From DATFKA01 sp035268885 (GTDB lineage: Bacteria > Bacteroidota > Bacteroidia > Chitinophagales > Saprospiraceae): 64,000 nucleotides of DNA. This document shows, piece after piece, positions 8,780 to 17,811 of this stretch. The position numbers and the translations under genes are program-made. The stretch spans positions 70,682 to 134,681 of the forward strand of contig DATFKA010000060.1 in NCBI GenBank assembly GCA_035268885.1. Direction: 5' to 3'. The notes under the pieces were generated by a model. That model was not told the origin of the DNA. It was given only the letters and a program-made list of their open reading frames with translations, and made no database searches. The stretch's first letter is position 1; the number at the start of each line of letters is the position of its first letter.

Positions 8780-9724
8780 TTATTCCTTTTCTAACATGCC
8801 AATTACTGTATTTTCGGCAGAGGTATCGGCAGCCTCGATGACACTTTCTGCTTCAAATAGCTCTCCCTGAGGTTCCTTGGCATTTGGTGGATTAGTACCC
8901 TGCATGGTCATAATGTAACTGGCTACCTGTTGCATTTCGGAAGCGCGCAATTGAGACTGCCAGGCGATCATCCCCTTTTCGGGTACACCGTATTTAATAG
9001 TGGAAAATACATCTTTGATACTACCCCCGTGAATCCAGTAGGCATCGGTTAAATTGGGGCCAACGCCACCTTCTCCAAAAGCACCGTGACAAGCCAGACA
9101 GTTGGCATCGTAGATAGATTTACCCAGGGCTAATTGCCCTTCATCTTCCAGGGGTGCAACGTTGGTTTCGTCAACCAGGTTAGCCTGACTAGCCAAATAG
9201 GCTTGCACTTGCTCTTCGGCACGCTCCATTTGGGCTTCGTATCTTTCGGCAGTGGACTGTCCGTAGCCCAGTACGTGATGGTAACCGAAGTAAACTACCC
9301 CAATTACTATGGTCATGTAAAACATGGCCACCCACCAAGGCGGAAGGCTATTGTCCAGCTCGCGAATGCCATCAAAGGAATGGTCGAACATGATATCCTC
9401 CTCCTTTTCAATGGGCACGACATTCGTCCAGCGCTTATACAGACGGCGCCAAAGAGGTTCTTTGGGTTCTTTTACTTTTTTGACGTAGGCTTCAATTCCT
9501 TTTTCCTGGTAAATCTGGATTTGCTGCATCTGGACCACGACGTTCAACAATCGGAATATAGCCAGTACCGCTCCGAGGATTACCAGGCCAGCAAAGAGCA
9601 ATAAGCCATTGGCCAAAAAGCGATCGTAAAAATTGGGATCAACAGTGGCCTGTGCCGACAGGGGCACTTGCCCCAACAAGACCAATAGTGCACTCAGTAT
9701 AGAAATAGAGATCTTATTTTTCAT
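8780..9724 (-). CDS. ccoP: cbb3 cytochrome c oxidase subunit III, single c-heme
   Basis: 314 residues from the ATG at 9724. The open frame extends 35 codons further, but the extra part overlaps ccoQ and lacks family similarity. N-terminal hydrophobic segment with signal-like LSAQA, a first helix, then the CcoP signature DNSLPPWWVAMFYMTIVIG at about 130-150 and a cytochrome c domain with CLACHG at about 209 and a probable axial Met in EKGMIAWQ. Proteobacterial CcoP has two CxxCH motifs; this one has one, which is usual in Bacteroidota. It passes electrons to the CcoO part of the oxidase. The start lies inside the end of ccoQ (11-base overlap). Confidence 0.92.
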   Translation of the reverse strand: MKNKISISILSALLVLLGQVPLSAQATVDPNFYDRFLANGLLLFAGLVILGAVLAIFRLLNVVVQMQQIQIYQEKGIEAYVKKVKEPKEPLWRRLYKRWTNVVPIEKEEDIMFDHSFDGIRELDNSLPPWWVAMFYMTIVIGVVYFGYHHVLGYGQSTAERYEAQMERAEEQVQAYLASQANLVDETNVAPLEDEGQLALGKSIYDANCLACHGAFGEGGVGPNLTDAYWIHGGSIKDVFSTIKYGVPEKGMIAWQSQLRASEMQQVASYIMTMQGTNPPNAKEPQGELFEAESVIEAADTSAENTVIGMLEKE

Positions 9725-9917
9725 TCTTATTATCGTTTTTGATGTTATGGTTGCCTGCCTCATCTTCAAACGGAAGGTTGGCCATTTTTTGAATAAAGGT
9801 GTTATCCTTGCGCAATACCAACACGGCACTTACGATGAAAACAGTAAGGAAAGTCAGCAAAGCGGAAATAGCCATCCAGTTGATGTTGCCCGCCGATTCC
9901 AATAGATATTTAAACAT
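9714..9917 (-). CDS. ccoQ: cbb3 oxidase small subunit CcoQ/FixQ-like
   Basis: 67 residues with one membrane helix (MAISALLTFLTVFIVSAVLVL, about 15-35) and a short charged tail ending NDNKNEK. Position between ccoNO and ccoP, size and topology fit CcoQ/FixQ, which stabilises the oxidase. Sequence alone is weak, so the name rests mainly on context. The 3' end overlaps the ccoP start. Confidence 0.75.
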   Translation of the reverse strand: MFKYLLESAGNINWMAISALLTFLTVFIVSAVLVLRKDNTFIQKMANLPFEDEAGNHNIKNDNKNEK

Positions 9918-9950
9918 GATTCGCTAGTTTTACTGTTGTTTAATGATGGA

Positions 9951-9975
9951 GCAGCAACACCAAGGGTATTGCTGC
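9951..9975. other. Hairpin between ccoNO and ccoQ
   Basis: GCAGCAA (9951-9957) pairs with TTGCTGC (9969-9975), with an inner ACC/GGT pairing after one mismatch. It fills most of the 67-base gap between ccoNO and ccoQ, and no T run follows it on the minus strand. Confidence 0.45.
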
Positions 9976-9984
9976 CCCTTACTT

Positions 9985-12123
9985 TTATTCGTTTGCTTCA
10001 GCTTGCGGTAAAGGTTTGATATCCGTGCCCAGGCGCTGCAGGTAAGCGATCAACGAAATGATCTCTTTCTGTTCCAGCCCTTCCTGGTCTATACCATCGT
10101 TGCGAAGAGATTCGGCGATCTCGGCGGATTGGGCCTGCAGATCAGCCAAAGCCTCCTCTTCAAAGCCTTCCGGATACGGCGTACCCAGGGTGCGCAAACC
10201 TTTTATCTTCTTGGCTAAATATTTATTGTTTAAGTCATTAGTGACCAGCCAGGGGTAGCGCGGCATAATTGAACCAGGTGACATACTCCGTGGGTCTACC
10301 ATATGATTGTAATGCCAGCTATCCGGGTACTTGTCTCCCACACGGTGTAAGTCTGGTCCCGTACGCTTGGACCCCCAAAGGAATGGACGATCGTAAATGA
10401 ACTCTCCCGACTTGGAGTACTCTCCGTAACGCTCCGTCTCCGAACGGAATGGACGAACCATCTGCGAGTGACAAGCCAGACAGCCTTCACGAATATAAAT
10501 ATCTCTACCCTGTAACTCGAGTGGTGTATAGGGTTTAACCGATTCTATTTTTGGCACGTTGGAATCCACCATCAGCATGGGGAAGACCTCTACCAAACCA
10601 CCAATCAGGATCACTAGCGCACTACCAATCAACATTTGCGTGGGGCGCTTTTCAATCCAGCGATGCCAGTGTTCTCCTGCGTGCTTCGTTAATTTAGGAC
10701 GGGGCGGCGCCTCGGCAGCTTCTTCTTTGTTTAGCTGTCCCGAACGTACCGTTCTTATCAGGTTAATGACCATCATAATTACCCCGGCGAAGTAAAGCGT
10801 ACCCCCTAGTGCACGTAAGGCATACATAGGCAGGATTTGGGTAACCGTCTCCAGGAAGTTTCCATACTGTAGGAATCCATCTGGTGTAAACTGCTTCCAC
10901 ATTAGCGACTGTGTCCAACCGGCCCAGTACAATGGAATAGAATAGAATAGAATACCTATAGTACCAATCCAAAAATGGGAGTTGGCCATTTTTATCGAAG
11001 CCAGCCTGGTATTAAAGATTCTTGGCAGTAACCAATACAGGATACCAAAAGTCAGGAAACCATTCCAACCGAGCGTACCAATGTGTACGTGACCAATGGT
11101 CCAGTCCGTATAGTGACTAATAGCATTTACTGATTTAATCGAAAGCATGGGACCTTCAAAGGTGGCCATACCGTATGCCGTAACGGCTACCACCATAAAT
11201 TTCAGAATGGGGTCTTGTCGTACTCGATCCCAGGCACCCCGCAGGGTCAACAGACCATTCAGCATCCCTCCCCAGGAAGGCGCAATCAGCATTATGGAAA
11301 AGATGGTTCCCAGTGACTGTGCCCAGTCGGGTAAAGAGGTATATAATAAGTGGTGGGGTCCAGCCCAAATATAGATGAAGATCAGTGCCCAAAAGTGAAT
11401 GATCGATAATTTATAGGAATAAACCGGACGATTGGCCGCCTTAGGCAGGAAGTAATACATCAGGCCCAGATAAGGCGTCGTCAGGAAGAAGGCTACCGCA
11501 TTGTGTCCGTACCACCACTGAATCAGGGCATCCTGTACACCGGCGAAAACGGGATAGGAATGGAATAAACTGATGGGCAGCTCTAGGTTGTTGCCGATAT
11601 GTAATACGGTAACGGTCACCCAGGTGGCGATGTAAAACCAAATCGCTACGTAGAGGTGGGTTTCGCGCCGCTTAAAGATCGTACCAAACATATTAATTCC
11701 GAAAGCGACCCAAACCACTGCGATGGCAATATCAATTGGCCATTCCAGTTCGGCATACTCGTGTGCGCCCATCAACCCCAGTGGAATCGTCAGGGCCGCA
11801 GAAACTATGATTGCCTGCCAGCCCCAGAAATGAAATTTACTTAAAAGGTCACTATACATTCTCGCTTTCAGTAGACGTTGCAGGGAATAATAAACCCCCA
11901 TAAAAATACCATTACCCACAAAAGCAAAAATTGCAGCATTTGTGTGTAAAGGCCGGAGACGACCAAAAGTAGTGGGTGCAAATCCGAAGCTCAAATCTGG
12001 GATAATGAGCTGGAATGCAGCGATTAACCCCACCAACATACCAACTACACCCCAGAGCATAGTGGCATAAGCGAAGTTTTTCACAATGCCGTTGTCGTAA
12101 TTAAATTTTTCGATTGTTGCCAT
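9985..12123 (-). CDS. ccoNO: Fused cbb3 cytochrome c oxidase subunits I and II (CcoN-CcoO)
   Basis: 712 residues. Residues 1 to about 460 are CcoN: haem b ligand region PLHTNAAIFAFVGNG, CuB ligands WWYGHNAV and AGPHHLLYT, and HYTDWTIGHVHIGTLGWNG for the second CuB-side and haem His. After a linker, about 490-712 is CcoO: a membrane anchor, then YIREGCLACHSQMVRPF (c-haem, about 548), TGPDLHRVGDKYPDSWHYNH and PGSIMPRYPWL with the axial Met. This is the catalytic core that reduces O2 at low oxygen. The N-O fusion is common in Bacteroidota. The start follows the ccoS stop after one base. Confidence 0.97.
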   Translation of the reverse strand: MATIEKFNYDNGIVKNFAYATMLWGVVGMLVGLIAAFQLIIPDLSFGFAPTTFGRLRPLHTNAAIFAFVGNGIFMGVYYSLQRLLKARMYSDLLSKFHFWGWQAIIVSAALTIPLGLMGAHEYAELEWPIDIAIAVVWVAFGINMFGTIFKRRETHLYVAIWFYIATWVTVTVLHIGNNLELPISLFHSYPVFAGVQDALIQWWYGHNAVAFFLTTPYLGLMYYFLPKAANRPVYSYKLSIIHFWALIFIYIWAGPHHLLYTSLPDWAQSLGTIFSIMLIAPSWGGMLNGLLTLRGAWDRVRQDPILKFMVVAVTAYGMATFEGPMLSIKSVNAISHYTDWTIGHVHIGTLGWNGFLTFGILYWLLPRIFNTRLASIKMANSHFWIGTIGILFYSIPLYWAGWTQSLMWKQFTPDGFLQYGNFLETVTQILPMYALRALGGTLYFAGVIMMVINLIRTVRSGQLNKEEAAEAPPRPKLTKHAGEHWHRWIEKRPTQMLIGSALVILIGGLVEVFPMLMVDSNVPKIESVKPYTPLELQGRDIYIREGCLACHSQMVRPFRSETERYGEYSKSGEFIYDRPFLWGSKRTGPDLHRVGDKYPDSWHYNHMVDPRSMSPGSIMPRYPWLVTNDLNNKYLAKKIKGLRTLGTPYPEGFEEEALADLQAQSAEIAESLRNDGIDQEGLEQKEIISLIAYLQRLGTDIKPLPQAEANE

Positions 12124-12124
12124 T

Positions 12125-12301
12125 TTAATCTATTGTTTGTTGTTTGTTGTTTTCTGTTTGTTCTTCATCGTCGAATAGCATTCGAATCGATGGTGTGTAA
12201 TCGTCATCGTATTGTCCGGAGCGGACAGCCCATACGAAAGCTCCCAGGAAACCCAGTGCAACGATCAGGCTGATGATAATTAGGACGAAAATGATTGTCA
12301 T
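12125..12301 (-). CDS. ccoS: cbb3-type oxidase assembly protein CcoS
   Basis: 58 residues from the ATG at 12301; an eight-codon-longer form from 12325 is possible but adds a polar stretch before the helix. The sequence is MTIIFVLIIISLIVALGFLG followed by AFVWAVRSGQYDD and a DDE-rich tail, the standard CcoS layout. CcoS acts with the CcoI ATPase in inserting copper and haem into CcoN. It sits between ccoI and ccoNO with a one-base gap to the latter. Confidence 0.9.
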   Translation of the reverse strand: MTIIFVLIIISLIVALGFLGAFVWAVRSGQYDDDYTPSIRMLFDDEEQTENNKQQTID

Positions 12302-12390
12302 ACGAATGTCAGTATTTGAATGCAAGGTATTGGTCTCGGCCAGGATGCCACATGAGGATTATCAGATCCCCCAGTGACTTTTGTCATGCA

Positions 12391-14832
12391 TTAGCCAGTG
12401 ACCTTTTCCCTGTCTGTTTTTATGTTCATTTTCCAGGCCAGATAGCTACTACTCAGCAGGCCATAAAGTGCTATACTTATCGAACTTAATGGCATAAGAA
12501 TTGCAGCAATCACGGGCGACAAAGTCCCCTGCACCGCAAAGCTCAAACCAATAATATTGTATATGAAGGCAAAGCCATAAGCGCCGTAAACCAGACGTAT
12601 ACTTTTTTTGGCGAAAGCCAGAAAGCGCGGCAATTGATCAAATTGTTCTGCGGCCAGAATAGCGTCTGAAGCCGGTGTGAAATTATTGGTATTCTCCGTA
12701 ATGACAATGCCGACATCACTCTGCTTCAATGCGCCTGCATCGTTCAGGCCATCTCCAAACATCAAAACCTGATGCCGCTTTTGTTTCTCTTGAATAAAGG
12801 CCAGTTTATCGTGTGGACTTTGTTGGAAGTGAAGACGCTCCGGTGGCAGGAGCTGCGAAAACAGGTTAGCATCTCGCGGATTATCTCCCGACAACAAGTG
12901 AATTTCCGCTTTAGGTCTCCAATAAGCAAATAGTTGATCGGTACCTTCCCTCAGACTTTGCTGCACCTGAAATGCTCCTTGTACCTCTTCTTTTTTAGAC
13001 CAGAAAACACCTCCCTCTTGTCCGGCATCTACTCCTAACCAGCTCCCCGAGCCTAGTTGGTACGCCTGATTCCCGATAAGTGCAGCCACTCCCTTTCCAG
13101 TCGTCTCAGACCAATCGGTGGTCTTCGGGAGCAGGTCTATATCCTCTGACAAAAAATGAGCAATCGCCTGACTTTTGGGATGATTCGAAGGATTCGAAAG
13201 CGCATATAGTGCCGCCTTCTCGGCTGCGCCCAGAGCAGCACCCCAATAGGAGACCTGTGCCTCTTTACGGTTGGTCAGGGTCCCCGTCTTATCAAAAATC
13301 ACTGCACTTATATTATCCAATGCTTCAATGACATTGGTATTTTTCATAAAAAACTGCTGTCGCCCCAGAATACTCAGCACATTGCCAAAAATAAAGGGAA
13401 TGGCCAGCGCCACCGCACAGGGGCAAGCAATGATCAATACTGCCGTAAAGGCATTGATGGCCACTGACATGTCACGAGGTAACCAAAACAGCAAGGTTGC
13501 AAAAGCAATCAACAAAATAACTACCGTGAAATAGGTGCCTACTTTATTGGCCAGCTTGCTGGCCTGGGTCTCCTGGTCCTTGACAAAAGCTTCTTCGTTC
13601 CATAAGGAAGTCAGGTAACTCTGAGATACACTCTTGATCAGTCTGACCGTAATGGGATCCCCCACCTGCCGACCTCCGGCGAATAATTTTTCGCCAGCGG
13701 TCATACGGACCGGCTCAGATTCGCCCGTAACGAAGCTATAATCAATATGGGCCTCCCCTATCTCAAGGACAGCATCGGCGGGTATCAGCTCCCCGTTTTT
13801 AATCACGATTTGATCACCGATCTGTAGTTTATCAAGAGAAGTGGGTATTATTTTTTCTTCCGCTACCTTATTCGCGGCAATCGGAAAATACGAACGGTAG
13901 TCCCGATCAAAGGCAATGCGATGGTAGGTCCGCTGCTGAAACCATTTGCCAATCAATAAAAAGAAAACCAAGCCCGCCAAACTATCCAGATAACCAGCTC
14001 CCGTATGGGATAGTATCTCATATACGGAACGTAGGAACAGGGTAAGGATACCAATGGCAATCGGCACATCAATATTTAGTTCCCGGCGCATCAGCCCTCG
14101 CCAGGCAGAGCGCAGGTATTCGGAACCACTATAAAAAAGGACAGGAAGCGCCAGAAAGATATTCATATAGCCAAAAAAGCGGGCAAAGCTCCCTTCGGCC
14201 AGGGCATCCAGGCCCAGGTATTCCGGAAAACTCAGGAGCATTATGTTGCCAAAGGCAAAACCAGCGACCCCCAGTTTGTAGATATATTGGCGCTCGTAAG
14301 ACCCGTGCTTTGATTCATCCAGATCTTTCAGGCGAATAGCGGGTGCGTAACCAATACTATTCAATACTTCAACCAATTTGCGCAGGCTAATCTTAGTCTC
14401 GTCAAACTGGATATAAACGGTCTTTTGCAGGAAGTTTACCTTCGAGGAGAGAATGCCTTCGTTGAGCTTATATAGTTTTTCGAGCAGCCAAATACAGGAA
14501 GCACAGTGGATCTGAGGAATCTCAAAATGCACCCGGGTCGTTTCCCCGTCGGTGAAATCAATAAGCCGGGCCTGCACCTGCTCGTCATCCAGGTAAGCGT
14601 ATTCTTCCTGGGGTTTGGCCTTCACGTTCCAGCCGGCCTGATCGTCCAGATCGTAATACCGGCAGAGATCGTTGGCATTTAAGATCTCGTACACCGTACG
14701 ACAACCTTCGCAGCAAAAGCCTTTGTCATCAAAGGGAACTACGGTTGTGGCACAGGGCTCCCCGCAGTGAAAGCAGGAAGTAGTGGCGGATGTCTTACTG
14801 TTGTTTTTTGTTGTTGCTGTTTTTACGGCCAT
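12391..14832 (-). CDS. ccoI: Copper-transporting P1B-type ATPase of the cbb3 cluster (CcoI/FixI)
   Basis: 813 residues. The N-terminus has a Cys-rich segment (CFHCGEPC about 20, CCEGC about 38) typical of the CcoI branch, then an HMA domain with IHCASCIW at about 107. Eight expected helices follow, the actuator TGES at about 366, the transport motif ACPCAVALAIP at about 465, DKTGTLT (phosphorylated Asp) at about 512, the NHPKSQAI HP motif, and GDGLNDAGAL at about 690. It would move copper across the inner membrane for the CcoN CuB centre. It is the first gene of the cluster, with the FNR-like palindrome about 85 bases upstream. Confidence 0.94.
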   Translation of the reverse strand: MAVKTATTKNNSKTSATTSCFHCGEPCATTVVPFDDKGFCCEGCRTVYEILNANDLCRYYDLDDQAGWNVKAKPQEEYAYLDDEQVQARLIDFTDGETTRVHFEIPQIHCASCIWLLEKLYKLNEGILSSKVNFLQKTVYIQFDETKISLRKLVEVLNSIGYAPAIRLKDLDESKHGSYERQYIYKLGVAGFAFGNIMLLSFPEYLGLDALAEGSFARFFGYMNIFLALPVLFYSGSEYLRSAWRGLMRRELNIDVPIAIGILTLFLRSVYEILSHTGAGYLDSLAGLVFFLLIGKWFQQRTYHRIAFDRDYRSYFPIAANKVAEEKIIPTSLDKLQIGDQIVIKNGELIPADAVLEIGEAHIDYSFVTGESEPVRMTAGEKLFAGGRQVGDPITVRLIKSVSQSYLTSLWNEEAFVKDQETQASKLANKVGTYFTVVILLIAFATLLFWLPRDMSVAINAFTAVLIIACPCAVALAIPFIFGNVLSILGRQQFFMKNTNVIEALDNISAVIFDKTGTLTNRKEAQVSYWGAALGAAEKAALYALSNPSNHPKSQAIAHFLSEDIDLLPKTTDWSETTGKGVAALIGNQAYQLGSGSWLGVDAGQEGGVFWSKKEEVQGAFQVQQSLREGTDQLFAYWRPKAEIHLLSGDNPRDANLFSQLLPPERLHFQQSPHDKLAFIQEKQKRHQVLMFGDGLNDAGALKQSDVGIVITENTNNFTPASDAILAAEQFDQLPRFLAFAKKSIRLVYGAYGFAFIYNIIGLSFAVQGTLSPVIAAILMPLSSISIALYGLLSSSYLAWKMNIKTDREKVTG

Positions 14833-14915
14833 TTCATAGGCTTTTTATGACCGTAAAGATATTAGGCGAGCAGACGCGATTTGATGAGAGATATCAAGCC
14901 TAAGTAGAAAAAGGA

Positions 14916-14929
14916 GTGATAAATATCAT
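14916..14929. promoter_or_regulatory. FNR/CRP-like palindrome upstream of the cco cluster
   Basis: GTGAT-AAAT-ATCAT matches the FNR consensus TTGAT-N4-ATCAA at 8 of 10 positions, with a perfect TGAT-N4-ATCA core. It lies 84 bases before the ccoI ATG, downstream of the neighbouring gene's terminator. A second inverted repeat, TTGAT-N7-ATCAA, is at 14881-14897. cbb3 oxidases are FNR/FixK targets in many bacteria; its use here is inference. Confidence 0.4.
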
Positions 14930-14935
14930 CAAATA

Positions 14936-14961
14936 AAAAAAGCCGCACTCGAGGTGCGGCT
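14936..14961 (-). terminator. Rho-independent terminator of the T9SS cargo gene
   Basis: The stem AGCCGCAC (14941-14948) pairs with GTGCGGCT (14954-14961) around a 5-base loop. Read on the minus strand, it is followed by a run of T (the A run at 14935-14940). It ends transcripts from the gene at 15126-17702. The rest of the 293-base gap (14962-15125) is AT-rich, with nothing recognisable. Confidence 0.85.
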
Positions 14962-15125
14962 TACTACTAGCAATGATTATAATTCCACGAATATATAAAT
15001 AAAGCAATAAATATCTTGATTAAGTAATCCTCTTAAAAACGTCGTAAAGTAAAGCAATATTACATATATAAAAAAATTAAACGCAATATCTCCTGATAAA
15101 TAACTATTTTTTAACGCCTTACCAA

Positions 15126-17702
15126 CTAGTGGATTACTTTTATTCTTTTGGTTACGACTCCTTTCTCCGCAATTACCTTGGCCATATACATACCATCGGG
15201 CACGGTAGCAACATCTACTTGAGTACGACGATTATTCAGGCGTCCGGAGTCCGAAATCAATCGACCGTTTAGGTCAAAGAGTTGTACGCGTTTGATCAGT
15301 TGTCCTCCGTTTAAATGGAAATTCAACTGGTCTCTTACCGGATTAGGGAAAGCGATTAAATCGCTATCGATAATAGCCCGTCGTTCATCGGCTGTCTCTC
15401 GCTCCTCTTCCGGATCGGATTGCTCTTCTTCGTTAAGATCTATCGTTAAGGTAAAGGGATCGACTTCAATACCGTAGGAAAGACCTCCGCCCGTTCCAGC
15501 CGTACTGGTCATCAGCTTATCCAGATCGATTTTAATTTCACCATCTTCGTCTTTACCGCCTAAAATAATATCCGTCACGACACCTCGCATGACGGCTACC
15601 TTACCGAAGCCACTGATGGCCATCTGATTTGTACGTGTGAAAGCCGCAGCCAGCAAGCCGGCGCGGTCGTTATTTTCCATGTCGAGCGTAGGTGAATTGT
15701 AGTTAATCCAAGAGTCGGATAAAAACTCAATTTCCATAGTCCCCGGCTTAAAGAACTTGGGATTATAGGGCAAATTGAAGGTGAAACCGTACAGATCGAC
15801 CGCTGGAGCACTTTCCGTTCCGATATAGACTTCCAATTCCATCATATCTCCCGGACGTAAACGGGAAGTTCCTTTGAGGTAAACTTTGTAATCGTAGGTA
15901 GGAATTTTTGCACTGGTCATGGAGTGAGTCCGCCCGTAGAAATCTCGGATAGCACTGGTATCACCAGCCGAGATAAAACTATCGCCATCAGTATCGATGT
16001 GTCTGGAGGTATTTTCCATTTCTGAATCCGACCAGTCGACACTTTCTTGTCCATACCATTCGTTAAATTCGCGCGGCCCTCTTTCGATCCCAATCTCTCC
16101 CATGCGCAGACCGATAGGCAACAGATCTTCCAGATTAACAACCCCGTCAAAATTGGTATCACCCGACCAAATACAGTCTCCAAAGCACATAGGTGCCTGA
16201 CCAGAACCGATATCTAATACCTCGACTTCAACTTTTACATCTTTTTGGTACAGACAGCCCCCCGCATCACGACTAATAAACCCACCTGTATTAAAGGTAG
16301 AAGAGCCAGGACTCAGGCAATAAGAAATTTCAAAGTCATCCCCCCCACGGTCCATATTATCAGAGGGTAGATAGACCATCATGTTATGCCCGGTGATTTC
16401 GCGCCCCAATAGGACAGTATCTACATTCCCCTCCAGAAAAAGCAGCTGTCCTCGCCGGGGTTTTTCTTTTATTTCCAGGGTGAAATCTTTAATAGGAACG
16501 TAGTAGCCAATCACCAGCGGAGTCCGCTTGGGCGTGGTCATTTGATATTTGGAAGAAGCCGGTTCAAAATTTGAAACATAAACGGTAACCGTAGCCGTTT
16601 CAAGTTCTTCCTGGCAATTTGTACCATAGGAAGAGTAGGTGAATTCATCAATTCCAACAAAACCACCGGGTGCCTGATAAGTCAAAACACCGGGGTTTTC
16701 AGGATCGATATAAACAGTTCCGTATTTCGGCTGGCTAATACTCTCCAGACAAGGATTACCGTCGACATCATCATTGGCAAATACGTCTAACTCCACCGTT
16801 TTAGTAGGTATAACGTAGGCTCGGTCATTTTCTAAAAAGGAATTACGCCGATAATCCAGCACATTAACTTCCACCGTTTGGTTAAACGAACCGTAAGAAA
16901 AGGTCAGATAATCTTTACCCGTGAAATCAAGGCCCGGCGTATAATAAGGAACATCACCATTATCTATAAAATCCCCATTAGAAGGGTTGATATCTAAAAT
17001 ATAATCGGAAGGCGTAATAATCGGAATAGCTTCATTAATACCGGTGAAAATCCGAAGGGTATCGGAAGTGCCAGGTACCACCCCATTCACAACCACATTA
17101 ACGGTGGCCAGATCACATTTACCGTATTGATTACAAACGTTGTAATTAAAACTGGCAATGCCTTCGAAGCCTGATTTGGGTTGAAAATAGATCTTATTGT
17201 TTTCTACACTTGCCGTCCCATTGTTAACCATGGGTACGTTCAGTAAGGAAAGTTCGGCTCCGAATCCTTCGTCATTGGCCAGTACGTCAATAGCTTGTGC
17301 TTCCGCATTTAACATAGCAAAAGCAACATCCTGATGGGCATTAACTTCCGGATACTGAACCTCGATGGTGACCGAAACCGTGTCTAGACATAAATCCGGG
17401 ACAAAGCAGTTCATCCGGGTAAAAGTGAATGTGTCTTCGCCAATAAATCCTTCGTTAGGCTGATAAGTGTAAGTAAAAAACTCTGTAGAGCCCAAAATTA
17501 GATTGGGACCATTTAACTCTCCATACTTAGGCTCTTCAATAGTTTGTAAGCCTACGGGAAGTCCCCGATAGTGGAGGAACGAGAGATCAACCGGCTCTCC
17601 GGGCTGGGTTTGGATCGTGGTATCGGTCTGGCCCCAAAGCGGGATACCGATCAACACCAGAAGGAAAAGCATTAACTGCTTTCTGTGTAGAAATATATTC
17701 AT
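15126..17702 (-). CDS. Large secreted T9SS cargo protein with Ig-like, dockerin-like and cohesin-like regions
   Basis: 858 residues from the ATG at 17702 (a GTG two codons upstream is possible). Signal peptide MNIFLHRKQLMLFLLVLIG. Residues about 30-500 hold four or more bacterial Ig/cadherin-like repeats with the recurring GxDxFTYxxC pattern. Around 510-600 are two Ca-loop-like segments, GDTNFDGVVNLEDLLPIG and DTDGDSFISAGDTSAIRDF, as in a type I dockerin. About 610-730 looks like a cohesin-type beta-sandwich (LRPGDMMELEVYIG). The end (about 785-858) is a type IX sorting domain: FPNPVRDQLNFHL, FDLNGRLI, PDGMYMAKVI and a final KRIKVIH. It is probably displayed on or released from the cell surface. 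The role is unknown, adhesion most likely. Confidence 0.85.
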   Translation of the reverse strand: MNIFLHRKQLMLFLLVLIGIPLWGQTDTTIQTQPGEPVDLSFLHYRGLPVGLQTIEEPKYGELNGPNLILGSTEFFTYTYQPNEGFIGEDTFTFTRMNCFVPDLCLDTVSVTIEVQYPEVNAHQDVAFAMLNAEAQAIDVLANDEGFGAELSLLNVPMVNNGTASVENNKIYFQPKSGFEGIASFNYNVCNQYGKCDLATVNVVVNGVVPGTSDTLRIFTGINEAIPIITPSDYILDINPSNGDFIDNGDVPYYTPGLDFTGKDYLTFSYGSFNQTVEVNVLDYRRNSFLENDRAYVIPTKTVELDVFANDDVDGNPCLESISQPKYGTVYIDPENPGVLTYQAPGGFVGIDEFTYSSYGTNCQEELETATVTVYVSNFEPASSKYQMTTPKRTPLVIGYYVPIKDFTLEIKEKPRRGQLLFLEGNVDTVLLGREITGHNMMVYLPSDNMDRGGDDFEISYCLSPGSSTFNTGGFISRDAGGCLYQKDVKVEVEVLDIGSGQAPMCFGDCIWSGDTNFDGVVNLEDLLPIGLRMGEIGIERGPREFNEWYGQESVDWSDSEMENTSRHIDTDGDSFISAGDTSAIRDFYGRTHSMTSAKIPTYDYKVYLKGTSRLRPGDMMELEVYIGTESAPAVDLYGFTFNLPYNPKFFKPGTMEIEFLSDSWINYNSPTLDMENNDRAGLLAAAFTRTNQMAISGFGKVAVMRGVVTDIILGGKDEDGEIKIDLDKLMTSTAGTGGGLSYGIEVDPFTLTIDLNEEEQSDPEEERETADERRAIIDSDLIAFPNPVRDQLNFHLNGGQLIKRVQLFDLNGRLISDSGRLNNRRTQVDVATVPDGMYMAKVIAEKGVVTKRIKVIH

Positions 17703-17811
17703 GGTCACCGTGGATTTTTAATATTCATTGCTATTAGCACCCTTCCGAAGAAAGAAGCCAATGGCAAGTTAAATATTATCCTTAAATTTACCAAAAAACA
17801 AATCAATTTAA

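Noticed and set aside
9134..9604. Long antisense open frame opposite ccoP
   Set aside because: It lies fully inside a well-supported gene in the other direction and has no recognisable protein features.
14881..14897. TTGAT-N7-ATCAA as a second FNR site
   Set aside because: FNR/CRP spacing requires four central bases; seven does not fit. It is mentioned only as an extra inverted repeat.
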